This document shows positions 1-5,947 of a DNA stretch of 7,189 bases, one piece after another. How positions within the stretch are numbered: the first letter of the stretch is position 1; each line of letters opens with the position of its first letter. Where the stretch lies: the NCBI GenBank assembly GCA_027295745.1, contig JAPUKI010000247.1:1-7189 (forward strand), in the 5' to 3' direction. Under the pieces are notes generated by a model. The model saw nothing but the letters and a program-made list of their open reading frames with translations, was not told the DNA's origin and searched no databases. Origin of the DNA: Acidobacteriota bacterium. GTDB taxonomy: Bacteria; Acidobacteriota; UBA6911; RPQK01; JADFOI01. The position numbers and the translations under genes were made by a program.

Positions 1-836
1 CCTCAGAGTACGCCACCATCGACAGCATCACACGCGATGACTTGATCTCCTTTCATGGCAAATTCTTTTATCCCAATAATATGATGCTGGCCGTGTGGGG
101 CGATTTTCACACTCCGGACATGATCAGGAAGATCGAAGAGGCCTTTCGAGGCTGGGAAAGCCGCGAGGTCCCTGCCTTAGTGATGCCCGAGGTGAATTAC
201 GAGTTTCGTCAGACAGTCAATTTTGTCCAGAAGGACGATGTCAATCAGACCAACATCTATATGGGGCACATCGGAGGCCTCGTGAGTGATCCCGACTACT
301 TCGCCCTGGTCTTGATGAACCGCATTCTCGGTTCGGGATTTACCAGTCGCCTCTTCAAGGAGGTGAGATCGCGCCAGGGCCTGGCCTACTCGGTTTTCGG
401 AGCTTATTCAGCCAATTTCGACTATGAAGGAATGTTCTACATTGGCTGCCAGACCAAATCGGAGACTACCGTTCAAGCCATTCGAGCCCTGAGGGCTGAA
501 GTGGAAAAACTCACCCAAAGCGAGGTGACCGACGAAGAGCTGGAACTTGCCCGGCAGAGCTATCTGAACGCGTTTGTCTTTAATTTCGATTCAAAGAGTG
601 AGATCGTCAATCGCCTGATGACCTACGCGTACCATGGATATCCCCTGGACTTTCTGCAGACGGCCAAAGAGAAAATAGAGAGGGTGACCAAGAGCGATAT
701 CTTGCGAGTGGCCAGTAAGCATCTGCACCCCGACAAGATGCAGATCGTGGCAGTGGGCCGATCTCAAGACTTTGACGAACCCCTTTCCGCCTTAGGGCCA
801 ATGAGAGAGCTTGACATCACAATTCCGGGACCGTAG
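1..836 (+). CDS. M16 (pitrilysin/insulinase-like) peptidase family protein, C-terminal part; 5' end outside window
   Basis: The frame is open from the left edge (first full codon at 3, reading SEYATIDSITRDDL), so the TTG at 42 is an internal codon and the gene starts upstream. What is visible is an M16 C-terminal, substrate-binding-type domain. It shows the ITRDDLISFH...FYPNNMMLAVWGDF opening, then DVNQTNIYMGHIGG, then the conserved FKEVRSRQGLAYSVFG segment, whose Arg and Tyr usually contact substrate in this family. The tail DKMQIVAVGRSQDFDEPL followed by LDITIP is typical of secreted or periplasmic bacterial M16 proteins. The zinc-binding HXXEH motif belongs to the N-terminal half and is not in view, so I cannot say whether this copy is catalytic or a non-catalytic partner subunit. 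The stop is TAG at 834-836, and the next gene starts 49 bp downstream on the same strand, so co-transcription is likely. Family assignment is firm; substrate is unknown. Confidence 0.9.
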   Translation, partial: SEYATIDSITRDDLISFHGKFFYPNNMMLAVWGDFHTPDMIRKIEEAFRGWESREVPALVMPEVNYEFRQTVNFVQKDDVNQTNIYMGHIGGLVSDPDYFALVLMNRILGSGFTSRLFKEVRSRQGLAYSVFGAYSANFDYEGMFYIGCQTKSETTVQAIRALRAEVEKLTQSEVTDEELELARQSYLNAFVFNFDSKSEIVNRLMTYAYHGYPLDFLQTAKEKIERVTKSDILRVASKHLHPDKMQIVAVGRSQDFDEPLSALGPMRELDITIPGP

Positions 837-867
837 TACCTCACTTTATGCCCGTTGTCCTTTCTCT

Positions 868-874
868 GGAGAGG
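868..874 (+). promoter_or_regulatory. Ribosome binding site of the Ycf46-type gene
   Basis: GGAGAGG lies 11 bases before the ATG at 886. It supports that start over the out-of-frame ATG at 848, which opens only a 13-codon frame ending at a TGA overlapping the real start. Confidence 0.6.
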
Positions 875-885
875 CGTTCTGAGCG

Positions 886-2373
886 ATGAGTCTCTCTACC
901 AGTATCCACGATATCAAAACCCTGGTCCTCTCCTTTCATGGGATCATTGCCATGGAAACGGTGGAAGAAAACCGTGTCTTCTCGCTGCTGCAGTCCACTG
1001 CGCTGGAGCTTCGGATGCCATTTTTCGAGTGGTCTATCACTCGCGGGTTGGTTCGGGTGCCGGGGAAAACCAGCATGTATGGCACCAGCGAGCCCATGAA
1101 TCTCCTGTCGAGTCTTCAGCAAATGGATACTCAGGCCATTTTTCTTCTCAAGGATTTCGCAAGATTTACCACTGACAATATCGTGGCCCGCCAGCTTCGA
1201 GAGGTGTCCCAGAGGTTTTCCAAAAACCGTTCCACGCTTGTGCTGACAGGAGAAGCGGTCCATCTCCCGCCGGAAATCGAGCACAACGTTGTGTATTATC
1301 ACCTGGAACTTCCTGGAAGAGAAGAACTGCGGAAGGTTTTGGACACGGTGCTGCACTCTCTGGTCCAAGCCAATCGGATCGAGATTCAGCTGGACGCCAG
1401 GGGCCGTGAGGAACTCGTGACCGCCTTGAGTGGGATGACCTTGAACCAGGCCAGGCAAACCATTGCCTTCGCAGCTCTCAAGGACGGCAAGCTTACGGAG
1501 CAAGCCATCAAGGATGTTCTGGAGCGCAAAGCTCAGGCGATCCGGGAGAGCGGACTCCTGGAGTATTTTCCGGTGGAGGATAACCGCTTCCAGCTGGGAG
1601 GCTTCGCCCGGCTCAAGAAGTGGCTTCAGAGAGCACAGACTGGGTTTAGCCGCGAAGCTCAAGCGCTCAACTTGCCAGCTCCGCGGGGGATTTTGCTTGT
1701 CGGCGTGCAGGGTTGTGGCAAGTCTCTTGCGGCCAAGGTGATCGCCCGCGAGTGGACAGTCCCGCTTGTGAAACTGGATGCAGGAAGACTTTTCGACAAA
1801 TATATCGGAGAATCGGAAAGGAACTTTCGCAAAGCGATTGCCCTGGCCGAGTCGATGGCCCCGGTGGTTCTCTGGATCGATGAGATAGAGAAGACCATGG
1901 CACCGGGTGGAAGCGAGGCGGATGGAGGTTTGGGTCGCCGCATGTTTGGCAGTTTCCTCACCTGGCTTCAGGAGAAGCAGCAGGAGGTATTTGTGGTGGC
2001 CACGGCCAACGATCTTTCGATTTTGCCTCCGGAGGCTCTCAGGAAAGGGCGCTTCGATGAGATTTTCTTCGTGGATCTCCCCAATGCTGAAGAACGGGAG
2101 GCAATAGTGAGAATCCACCTGAAGCTTCGAAGACAAGATCCGCAGCAATTCGATTTACAGCGACTGGTTGAAGCGACCGAGGGGTTCAGCGGTGCCGAGA
2201 TCGAGCAAGTGGTGATCGCGGCACTCTATCGTGGGCTCCATTTGAAGAAGTCTCTGGATACCGAGCTGCTGCTAAAAGAAATCGGTGAGACGGTTCCTCT
2301 CTCGATTTCCCGGCGTGAGGATCTGCAAAGACTCCGGGAAAGGGCGCGGGGCCGTTTTGTCAGGGTGAATTGA
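886..2373 (+). CDS. ycf46: Ycf46-type AAA+ ATPase
   Basis: This is a 495-residue soluble ATPase. The N-terminal ~230 residues resemble the degenerate nucleotide-binding-like domain of cyanobacterial and plastid Ycf46, including the hydrophobic-Asp segment AIFLLKDFARF (84-94). A complete AAA module follows: Walker A GVQGCGKS (273-280), pore-loop-like DKYIGES (304-310), Walker B VVLWIDE (327-333), sensor-1 Asn375 in VVATAND, arginine fingers Arg386 and Arg389 in RKGRFDE, and the sensor-2 segment GFSGAE (433-438). The phrases LLVGxQGxGKS, LDxGRLF, SFLTWLQEK and LRKGRFDEIFFVDLP are as I remember them from Ycf46. No transmembrane segment and no HEXXH peptidase motif is present, so this is not FtsH. 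ATG at 886 is preceded by GGAGAGG at 868-874. Ycf46 homologues are linked to photosynthesis and inorganic-carbon use in cyanobacteria; the role in non-phototrophs is unclear. Its position between a peptidase-family gene and hflKC suggests, as inference only, a membrane-proteostasis role. Confidence 0.9.
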   Translation: MSLSTSIHDIKTLVLSFHGIIAMETVEENRVFSLLQSTALELRMPFFEWSITRGLVRVPGKTSMYGTSEPMNLLSSLQQMDTQAIFLLKDFARFTTDNIVARQLREVSQRFSKNRSTLVLTGEAVHLPPEIEHNVVYYHLELPGREELRKVLDTVLHSLVQANRIEIQLDARGREELVTALSGMTLNQARQTIAFAALKDGKLTEQAIKDVLERKAQAIRESGLLEYFPVEDNRFQLGGFARLKKWLQRAQTGFSREAQALNLPAPRGILLVGVQGCGKSLAAKVIAREWTVPLVKLDAGRLFDKYIGESERNFRKAIALAESMAPVVLWIDEIEKTMAPGGSEADGGLGRRMFGSFLTWLQEKQQEVFVVATANDLSILPPEALRKGRFDEIFFVDLPNAEEREAIVRIHLKLRRQDPQQFDLQRLVEATEGFSGAEIEQVVIAALYRGLHLKKSLDTELLLKEIGETVPLSISRREDLQRLRERARGRFVRVN

Positions 2374-2440
2374 GTTGTGGGGCTGTTCCCTTGTGTCCCC
2401 TTGTGATAGTGTAAAGGCCATCTGAGGCAATTTTAAACAA

Positions 2441-2445
2441 AAGGA
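2441..2445 (+). promoter_or_regulatory. Ribosome binding site of hflK
   Basis: AAGGA is 8 bases before ATG 2454 and 14 before the second in-frame ATG at 2460. The spacing favours 2454. I could not find a convincing promoter in the 80-bp gap before hflK (2374-2453). Confidence 0.55.
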
Positions 2446-2453
2446 CTTGATGG

Positions 2454-3473
2454 ATGCCCATGGACAAAGATGTCATTGACCTTTCAAAACTCCAATTACC
2501 CAACCTTTCTCCGAAGATCGTTATCACCGCCATAGCGGTCCTTGTAGGAGTGGTGGTGCTTCTGGACAGCATTTACCAGGTTCAGCCGGAAGAGGTGGGC
2601 GTGATCAGGCGTTTTGGTGCATATCTAGCGCCGCCCACCGGGCCAGGTCTGCACTTCAAGTTGCCCTTTGTGGAGAGCGTCGTCAAAGTGCCGGTGCAGA
2701 GGCAGCTCAAACAGGAGTTCGGATTCCAGACGATAACACCTGGGATCCGAACCATTTATTCCGCTCAGGACTTTGAGGACCAATCCTTGATGCTGACGGG
2801 AGACCTGAACGTGGCGGTGGTGGAATGGATCGTGCAATACCGGGTCTCGGATCCCTATCTGTATCTTTTCAGAGTGCGCAACGTGGAAAACACCTTTCGA
2901 GACATGACTGAAGCGGTGATGCGACGGGTTATTGGGGATCGGACGGTCACGGAGGTGCTGACCGTGGGTCGTCAGGAGATCGAAAGCACCGTGCAAGTGC
3001 TATTGCAGGAGATGTGTAATGAGTACGAAACGGGCATTACCATTGATCAGGTGGTCTTGCAGGATGTGAATCCTCCCGATCCTGTGAAACCCTCCTGGGA
3101 TGAAGTCAACCAGGCCCAGCAGCAGCGGGACCGCTTAATCAACGAAGCGCAGGGCGAGTACAACAGGGTCATCCCACGGGCTCAGGGTGAAGCCCAGCAG
3201 ACTATTTTGCAGGCCGAAGGGTACTCGCTGGACCGGGTCAATCGTGCTGAAGGGGATGCCTCTCGCTTCAAGGCGCTCTACGCAGCCTATCGTCTGGCAC
3301 CCACGGTCACCCGCCGGCGCATGTACCTGGAAACCATGGCCAAGGTGCTGCCCAAGATGGGGGGCAAGCTCTTCATCGACAGTGATGCCCAGGGAGTGAT
3401 GCCGCTGCTTCCCCTGGAGGCTCTGCGGGGTCTCAGCTCACCGGGTGGCGCATCAAACCGGGGGGGGGAGTAA
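2454..3473 (+). CDS. hflK: HflK-like SPFH/band-7 membrane protein
   Basis: This 339-residue protein has a short N-terminal segment, one membrane helix (about 21-40, hydrophobic and Val-rich), and then a band-7/SPFH domain opening with VQPEEVGVIRRFG and GPGLHFKLP. The HflK signatures are clear: LTGDLNVAVVEWIVQYRVSDP (114-134 region), LQDVNPPDPVKPSWDEVNQA (202-221), and the Ala/Gln/Glu-rich helical stretch with INEAQGEYNRVIPRAQGEAQ, ending in RRRMYLETMAKVLPKM. It is shorter than E. coli HflK because the glycine-rich N-terminal extension is missing. In characterised bacteria HflK and HflC form a large periplasmic-facing cage around FtsH that modulates turnover of membrane proteins. AAGGA at 2441-2445 sits 8 bases before ATG 2454; the in-frame ATG at 2460 is a less well spaced alternative. 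The stop overlaps the hflC start in TAATG, which points to translational coupling. Confidence 0.94.
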   Translation: MPMDKDVIDLSKLQLPNLSPKIVITAIAVLVGVVVLLDSIYQVQPEEVGVIRRFGAYLAPPTGPGLHFKLPFVESVVKVPVQRQLKQEFGFQTITPGIRTIYSAQDFEDQSLMLTGDLNVAVVEWIVQYRVSDPYLYLFRVRNVENTFRDMTEAVMRRVIGDRTVTEVLTVGRQEIESTVQVLLQEMCNEYETGITIDQVVLQDVNPPDPVKPSWDEVNQAQQQRDRLINEAQGEYNRVIPRAQGEAQQTILQAEGYSLDRVNRAEGDASRFKALYAAYRLAPTVTRRRMYLETMAKVLPKMGGKLFIDSDAQGVMPLLPLEALRGLSSPGGASNRGGE

Positions 3474-3475
3474 TG
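3460..3475 (+). other. Nine-G run and TAATG coupling site at the hflK/hflC junction
   Basis: Nine consecutive G (3460-3468) precede AG, the hflK stop TAA (3471-3473) and the overlapping hflC ATG (3473-3475). The run encodes the last hflK residues (Arg-Gly-Gly-Glu) and is the only purine-rich segment that could act as a Shine-Dalgarno-like sequence for hflC. Adding one G, or a -1 ribosomal slip on the run, would put hflK in frame with the hflC ATG and remove the stop. Confidence 0.7.
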
Positions 3476-4405
3476 GACAGAAAAACAGGCGCAGGTTTGA
3501 TAGTTCTTATCGTGCTGGCGGTTGGAATTTACGCTTCAGCTTATACCGTGGATGAAACACAGCAGGTCATCATCACCCAGTTCGGAGATCCCATTGGGAA
3601 TGCTATTACCGAGCCCGGCCTCCACTTCAAGTTGCCTTTAGTTCAGGTGGCCCACTTTTTTGACAGACGTTTCCTGGAATGGGATGGAGATGCCAACCAG
3701 GTTCCTACCCGCGACAAGCGGTTTATTTGGGTGGACTCCTATGCCCGCTGGCGGATCTCTGACCCTTTGAGGTTCTTCGAACGCGTGAACAACGAACTGG
3801 GAGCTCAGTCCAGACTGGACGATATCCTGGATGGTGAAACCCGCAACGCCGTTGCGCGTCATGATCTGGTGGAGGTTGTTCGAAGCACCAATCGGGAACC
3901 TGACCAGAGCTTGTTGGATTCTGAAGATGAGACAGGCGTTCTGGAAATCATTGAAAGGGGCCGCCAGGAGCTCACCCGCGCGGTTTTGGAGACAGCTCGG
4001 ACTCGCGTTGCGGATCTGGGGATTGAACTCATCGACTTTCAGATCAAGCGGATTAACTATGTGGAAGAGGTCCAGAGGGATGTTTTTGCTCGTATGATTG
4101 CCGAACGCAACCGGGTCGCGGAGCGCTACCGCTCCGAGGGGGAAGGGGAAGCCGCACGGATCCGGGGTGAGAGAGAGCGGGAACTGAAACGGATTCAGTC
4201 CGAAGCCTATCGGACCGCTCAGGAATTGCAAGGCGTGGCGGATGCGGAAGCGACCGGGACGTATGCCGAAGCCCATAACCTCGATGCCGAATTCTATGCC
4301 TTCATGAAGAGCCTGGAGACTCTGGAGATAACCGCCGATCCCAGCAGCACCCTGATCCTCAGCACCGATACTGACCTGCTGGAATACCTGAAGGGAACGC
4401 AGTAA
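3473..4405 (+). CDS. hflC: HflC-like SPFH/band-7 membrane protein
   Basis: This is a 310-residue partner of the preceding HflK. It has one N-terminal membrane helix (about 7-24), then the SPFH domain starting TVDETQQVIITQFGDP with EPGLHFKLP (48-55). HflC landmarks are FLEWDGDANQVPTRDKRF (67-84), ARWRISDPLRFF, GAQSRLDDILDGETRN (110-125), and a long charged helix (about 205-265; AERNRVAERYRSEGEGEAA) likely to be coiled coil. The end, EFYAFMKSLET...LILSTDTDLLEYLK, is the usual HflC tail. There is a small insertion-like acidic segment (REPDQSLLDSEDETG, 141-155) in the middle of the domain. Length is close to the family norm. The start overlaps the hflK stop, so equal synthesis of both subunits is expected. 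FtsH, the usual partner, is not in the window. The stop TAA at 4403-4405 overlaps the first bases of the 42-nt repeat array. Confidence 0.95.
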   Translation: MDRKTGAGLIVLIVLAVGIYASAYTVDETQQVIITQFGDPIGNAITEPGLHFKLPLVQVAHFFDRRFLEWDGDANQVPTRDKRFIWVDSYARWRISDPLRFFERVNNELGAQSRLDDILDGETRNAVARHDLVEVVRSTNREPDQSLLDSEDETGVLEIIERGRQELTRAVLETARTRVADLGIELIDFQIKRINYVEEVQRDVFARMIAERNRVAERYRSEGEGEAARIRGERERELKRIQSEAYRTAQELQGVADAEATGTYAEAHNLDAEFYAFMKSLETLEITADPSSTLILSTDTDLLEYLKGTQ

Positions 4406-4522
4406 CTCGCTGCCTTCGTCAGAACTCACTGCGCTCGTGGAGAGAACCTCGCATCGTTCGTCGGAACTCACTGCGCTCGTGGAGAGAACCTCGCTGCGTT
4501 CGTCAGAACTCACTTCGCTCGT
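4404..4522. repeat. 42-nt tandem repeat array directly after hflC
   Basis: Two full 42-nt units (4423-4464 and 4465-4506) differ at three positions. They are preceded by a 19-nt partial unit (4404-4422) and followed by a partial unit (from 4507). Inside, a 14-mer ctcRctgcgYtcgt occurs six times, starting at 4406, 4425, 4448, 4467, 4490 and 4509, with spacing alternating 19 and 23. The array begins inside the hflC stop codon. No spacers of unique sequence separate the units, so it is not a CRISPR array. Confidence 0.85.
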
Positions 4523-4577
4523 TCGTGCTTTCGTGCGGTCGTGCGGTTGAGCGGTCGTGCGTCTGTGAGTTCGTGGC
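4514..4577 (+). repeat. Degenerate octamer array, consensus KTCGTGCG
   Basis: Read in steps of eight from 4514 the sequence gives ttcgctcg, ttcgtgct, ttcgtgcg, gtcgtgcg, gttgagcg, gtcgtgcg, tctgtgag and ttcgtggc, eight units in one register. It overlaps the tail of the 42-nt array, and its core (4530-4547) is an exact inverted match to 4820-4837. Confidence 0.75.
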
Positions 4578-4813
4578 TTGGGCACCTGAGATGCCGAATC
4601 CTCAGACAACTCCAGGTCACTGCCTGCTGAGGTATGTGATTCCCTCGAGAGACCTCCGGAGCCCCAACGGGGCTCAAGAGCACCGTGCCTTATTCCACAC
4701 TTCCAACTGCTTAAAGCATTCAATCTTTCTCACTTGGCTCCTCTCTCAATCTATAACGTTGGAACAGAGAAAAGTTCGAAAGAAAGGGCATACAAATAAG
4801 TGGAAAAGATAAC
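4578..4813. other. Convergent intergenic core with no recognisable gene
   Basis: This interval of about 236 bp lies between the two octamer arrays. I see no coding region: the + strand frame spanning 4525-4812 is made of repeat sequence at its start and has no family-like motif. The only clear structure is the hairpin at 4659-4675. The segment 4735-4812 is A/T-richer than the rest of the window. Confidence 0.5.
4659..4675. repeat. Short perfect hairpin, REP-like palindrome
   Basis: GAGCCCC, loop AAC, GGGGCTC: a 7-bp perfect stem with a 3-base loop. There is no T-run after it on either strand, so it is not a standard intrinsic terminator. A CCCCAACGGGG core resembles short palindromes scattered between genes in some bacteria, but only one copy is in this window, so a repeat family is unproven. 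Confidence 0.4.
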
Positions 4814-4845
4814 GGCACGACCGCACGACCGCACGAATTCACGAG
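4814..4845 (-). repeat. Octamer array in opposite orientation, overlapping the 3' end of the xdhC Rossmann gene
   Basis: On the - strand this reads ctcgtgaa, ttcgtgcg, gtcgtgcg and gtcgtgcc, four units of the same octamer as 4514-4577. Bases 4820-4837 are the exact reverse complement of 4530-4547 (18 bp). The stop codon (4839-4841) and the preceding codon of the - strand gene fall inside the first unit. Confidence 0.75.
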
Positions 4846-5591
4846 TGAACTAAGTCTACTCCGTGGCGGAGAGCGATGATTTCGGCCAGGATGGAAACGG
4901 CGATTTCTGCGGGACGTCTTCCCCCTAAATTCAGTCCGATGGGCGAGTGAATCCGGGACAGCTGCTCATCGGTGAGTCCCATCTCTTTGAGCGACGCCAC
5001 TCGTCGGGCATGGGTCTTGCGGGAGCCAAGGGCGCCGATGTAACGGCAGGGACTCTCCAGCGCCAGTTTCAGGGCCGGATTATCCAATTTCTCGTCGTGG
5101 CTGAGAGCCACCAAATAGGTCCCTTCGTTGAAATCCGATGGTGAGAGTGCTTCCTGGGGCCACTTCACAATCAGCTCGTCGGCGTGGGAAAAGCGCTGGG
5201 GGGTGGCGAAGGCGGAACGGGGATCCACGACCGTGGTCCGGAATCCCAACACCTTGGCAAATGTGATCAGTGGGATGGCTGCATGGACTGCACCGATGAT
5301 GATGAGTCTTGGGGTTGGGGGAAACACTTCGATGAAGACCTCGCTCTTTTGTCCGTCCGAGTCGAAAGAGGTTCTCTCCGATTTCTGCTGCTGGAAAAGC
5401 GCCTCGGCATGTTGACAGACTTGCCGGTTCAGATCGGCTGACTGAAGATCTCCCTTGCTCTGTCCGTCCGGCCAGATCAGCATTTTACTTCCCAGTCCCG
5501 GGCCCACTATCACCGTGCAAAGAGCAATCAGTTGTTCAGTTTCCAGGGAATGGACTAGTTCCTGGTGGAGATTGGACACGTGTGATCTCAC
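4839..5591 (-). CDS. xdhC: XdhC family protein, Rossmann-domain subunit
   Basis: This is a 250-residue protein if it starts at the GTG at 5591-5589, whose bases overlap the stop of the upstream xdhC-type gene as GTGA. The open frame continues upstream to 5873, but there it is only an out-of-frame reading of the neighbouring gene. Residues 1-45 are a short degenerate CoxI-like segment (ALCTVIVGPGLGSKMLIWPD). From about 93 the XdhC Rossmann domain begins: PRLIIIGAVHAAIPL (94-108), VVDPR (121-125), FATPQRFSHADELIV (128-142), the SHDEKLDNP segment, YIGALGSRKTHARR (184-197) and RIHSPIGLNLGGRRPAEIAVS (213-233 region). XdhC proteins hold molybdenum cofactor and support its sulfuration and insertion into xanthine dehydrogenase or CO dehydrogenase-type hydroxylases. 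GGAG is 11 bases before the GTG. No client enzyme is encoded nearby. The last codons lie in an octamer repeat. Confidence 0.88.
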   Translation of the reverse strand: MRSHVSNLHQELVHSLETEQLIALCTVIVGPGLGSKMLIWPDGQSKGDLQSADLNRQVCQHAEALFQQQKSERTSFDSDGQKSEVFIEVFPPTPRLIIIGAVHAAIPLITFAKVLGFRTTVVDPRSAFATPQRFSHADELIVKWPQEALSPSDFNEGTYLVALSHDEKLDNPALKLALESPCRYIGALGSRKTHARRVASLKEMGLTDEQLSRIHSPIGLNLGGRRPAEIAVSILAEIIALRHGVDLVHS

Positions 5592-5902
5592 TTCTTGAGC
5601 AGCTCCACAAAGACTTCGATCTCCCCTCCACAGGTCAGACCCACCGTCCATGCTTGTTCGTCGGTAATGCCGAATTTTATGAGCTTGGGCCGGCCGGATT
5701 CCATCACTCCTCGAGCTTCCTCTACCACCGCTCCTTCGACGCAACCACCACTGACGGATCCAACTATTTCGCCCTCTGAGGAGACGGCCATTTTCGAGCC
5801 CAGGGGACGTGGACCCGATCCGTAAACCTTCACCACCGTGGCGATGGCGACTTGCTGGCCTGCCGCCTGCCACTGCTTGATATCGTCTAAAATTTCGCGC
5901 AT
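5588..5902 (-). CDS. xdhC: XdhC/CoxI-domain protein, small N-terminal-type subunit
   Basis: This 104-residue protein is nearly all one XdhC_CoxI domain. YGSGPRPLGSKMAVS (27-41), GSVSGGCVEGAVVEEA (48-63, with Cys54) and GLTCGGEIEVFVE (88-100, with Cys91) are family signatures. In single-chain XdhC these residues form the N-terminal half, and the Rossmann half follows in the same chain; here the chain ends at LLKK and the Rossmann half is a separate overlapping gene. Because the stop and the next start form GTGA, the split looks like a true two-gene arrangement rather than a recent frameshift, and comparable tandem XdhC pairs exist in other bacteria. The ATG at 5902 has GGAG (CTCC at 5910-5913 on the + strand) 7 bases upstream. 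It lies 45 bp after the rhomboid stop on the same strand, so it may share its transcript. Confidence 0.9.
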   Translation of the reverse strand: MREILDDIKQWQAAGQQVAIATVVKVYGSGPRPLGSKMAVSSEGEIVGSVSGGCVEGAVVEEARGVMESGRPKLIKFGITDEQAWTVGLTCGGEIEVFVELLKK

Positions 5903-5925
5903 TTCAAAACTCCGAATGGTAGCGT

Positions 5926-5940
5926 CCCTTCTGGGAAGGG
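5926..5940. other. Weak hairpin between rhomboid and xdhC genes
   Basis: CCCTTC, loop TGG, GAAGGG: a 6-bp perfect stem in the 45-bp gap. No T-run follows on the - strand. It could be an attenuation or processing element, or chance. Confidence 0.25.
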
Positions 5941-5947
5941 CACCTGT

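Noticed and set aside
42..836. TTG at 42 as the start of a small M16 protein
   Set aside because: The frame is open to the left edge, and the residues before it (ATIDSITRDD) are part of the conserved M16 domain.
841..2148. 435-codon open frame on the - strand
   Set aside because: It lies almost wholly antisense to the Ycf46-type gene, whose motifs are complete. The antisense product shows no family-like motif and is best explained by codon bias of the sense gene.
886..2373. FtsH identity for the AAA gene next to hflKC
   Set aside because: There is no membrane segment, no HEXXH protease motif and no FtsH-type order of domains. The sequence matches the Ycf46 type instead.
2374..2453. Promoter in front of hflK
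   Set aside because: TTGTG-like and TAGTGT-like hexamers are present but not at acceptable spacing, so no box pair could be supported.
4404..4577. CRISPR array
   Set aside because: Units are contiguous or overlapping, without unique spacers, and no cas gene is present.
4659..4675. Intrinsic terminator for hflC or xdhC
   Set aside because: No T-run follows on either strand, and the hairpin is more than 150 bp from either stop codon.
3638..4723. 361-codon open frame on the - strand with 14-residue repeats
   Set aside because: Most of it is antisense to hflC, and its repeat region is the 42-nt DNA array, a multiple of three, which keeps any frame open by itself.
4525..4812. 95-codon + strand frame in the convergent interval
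   Set aside because: It starts inside repeat DNA, has no good ribosome binding site and no recognisable motif.
5592..5873. Longer start for the Rossmann xdhC gene (up to ATG 5873)
   Set aside because: The extra residues are an out-of-frame reading of the CoxI-domain gene and are Arg/Gly-rich with no conserved motif. The GTG at 5591 in the GTGA overlap is a better start.
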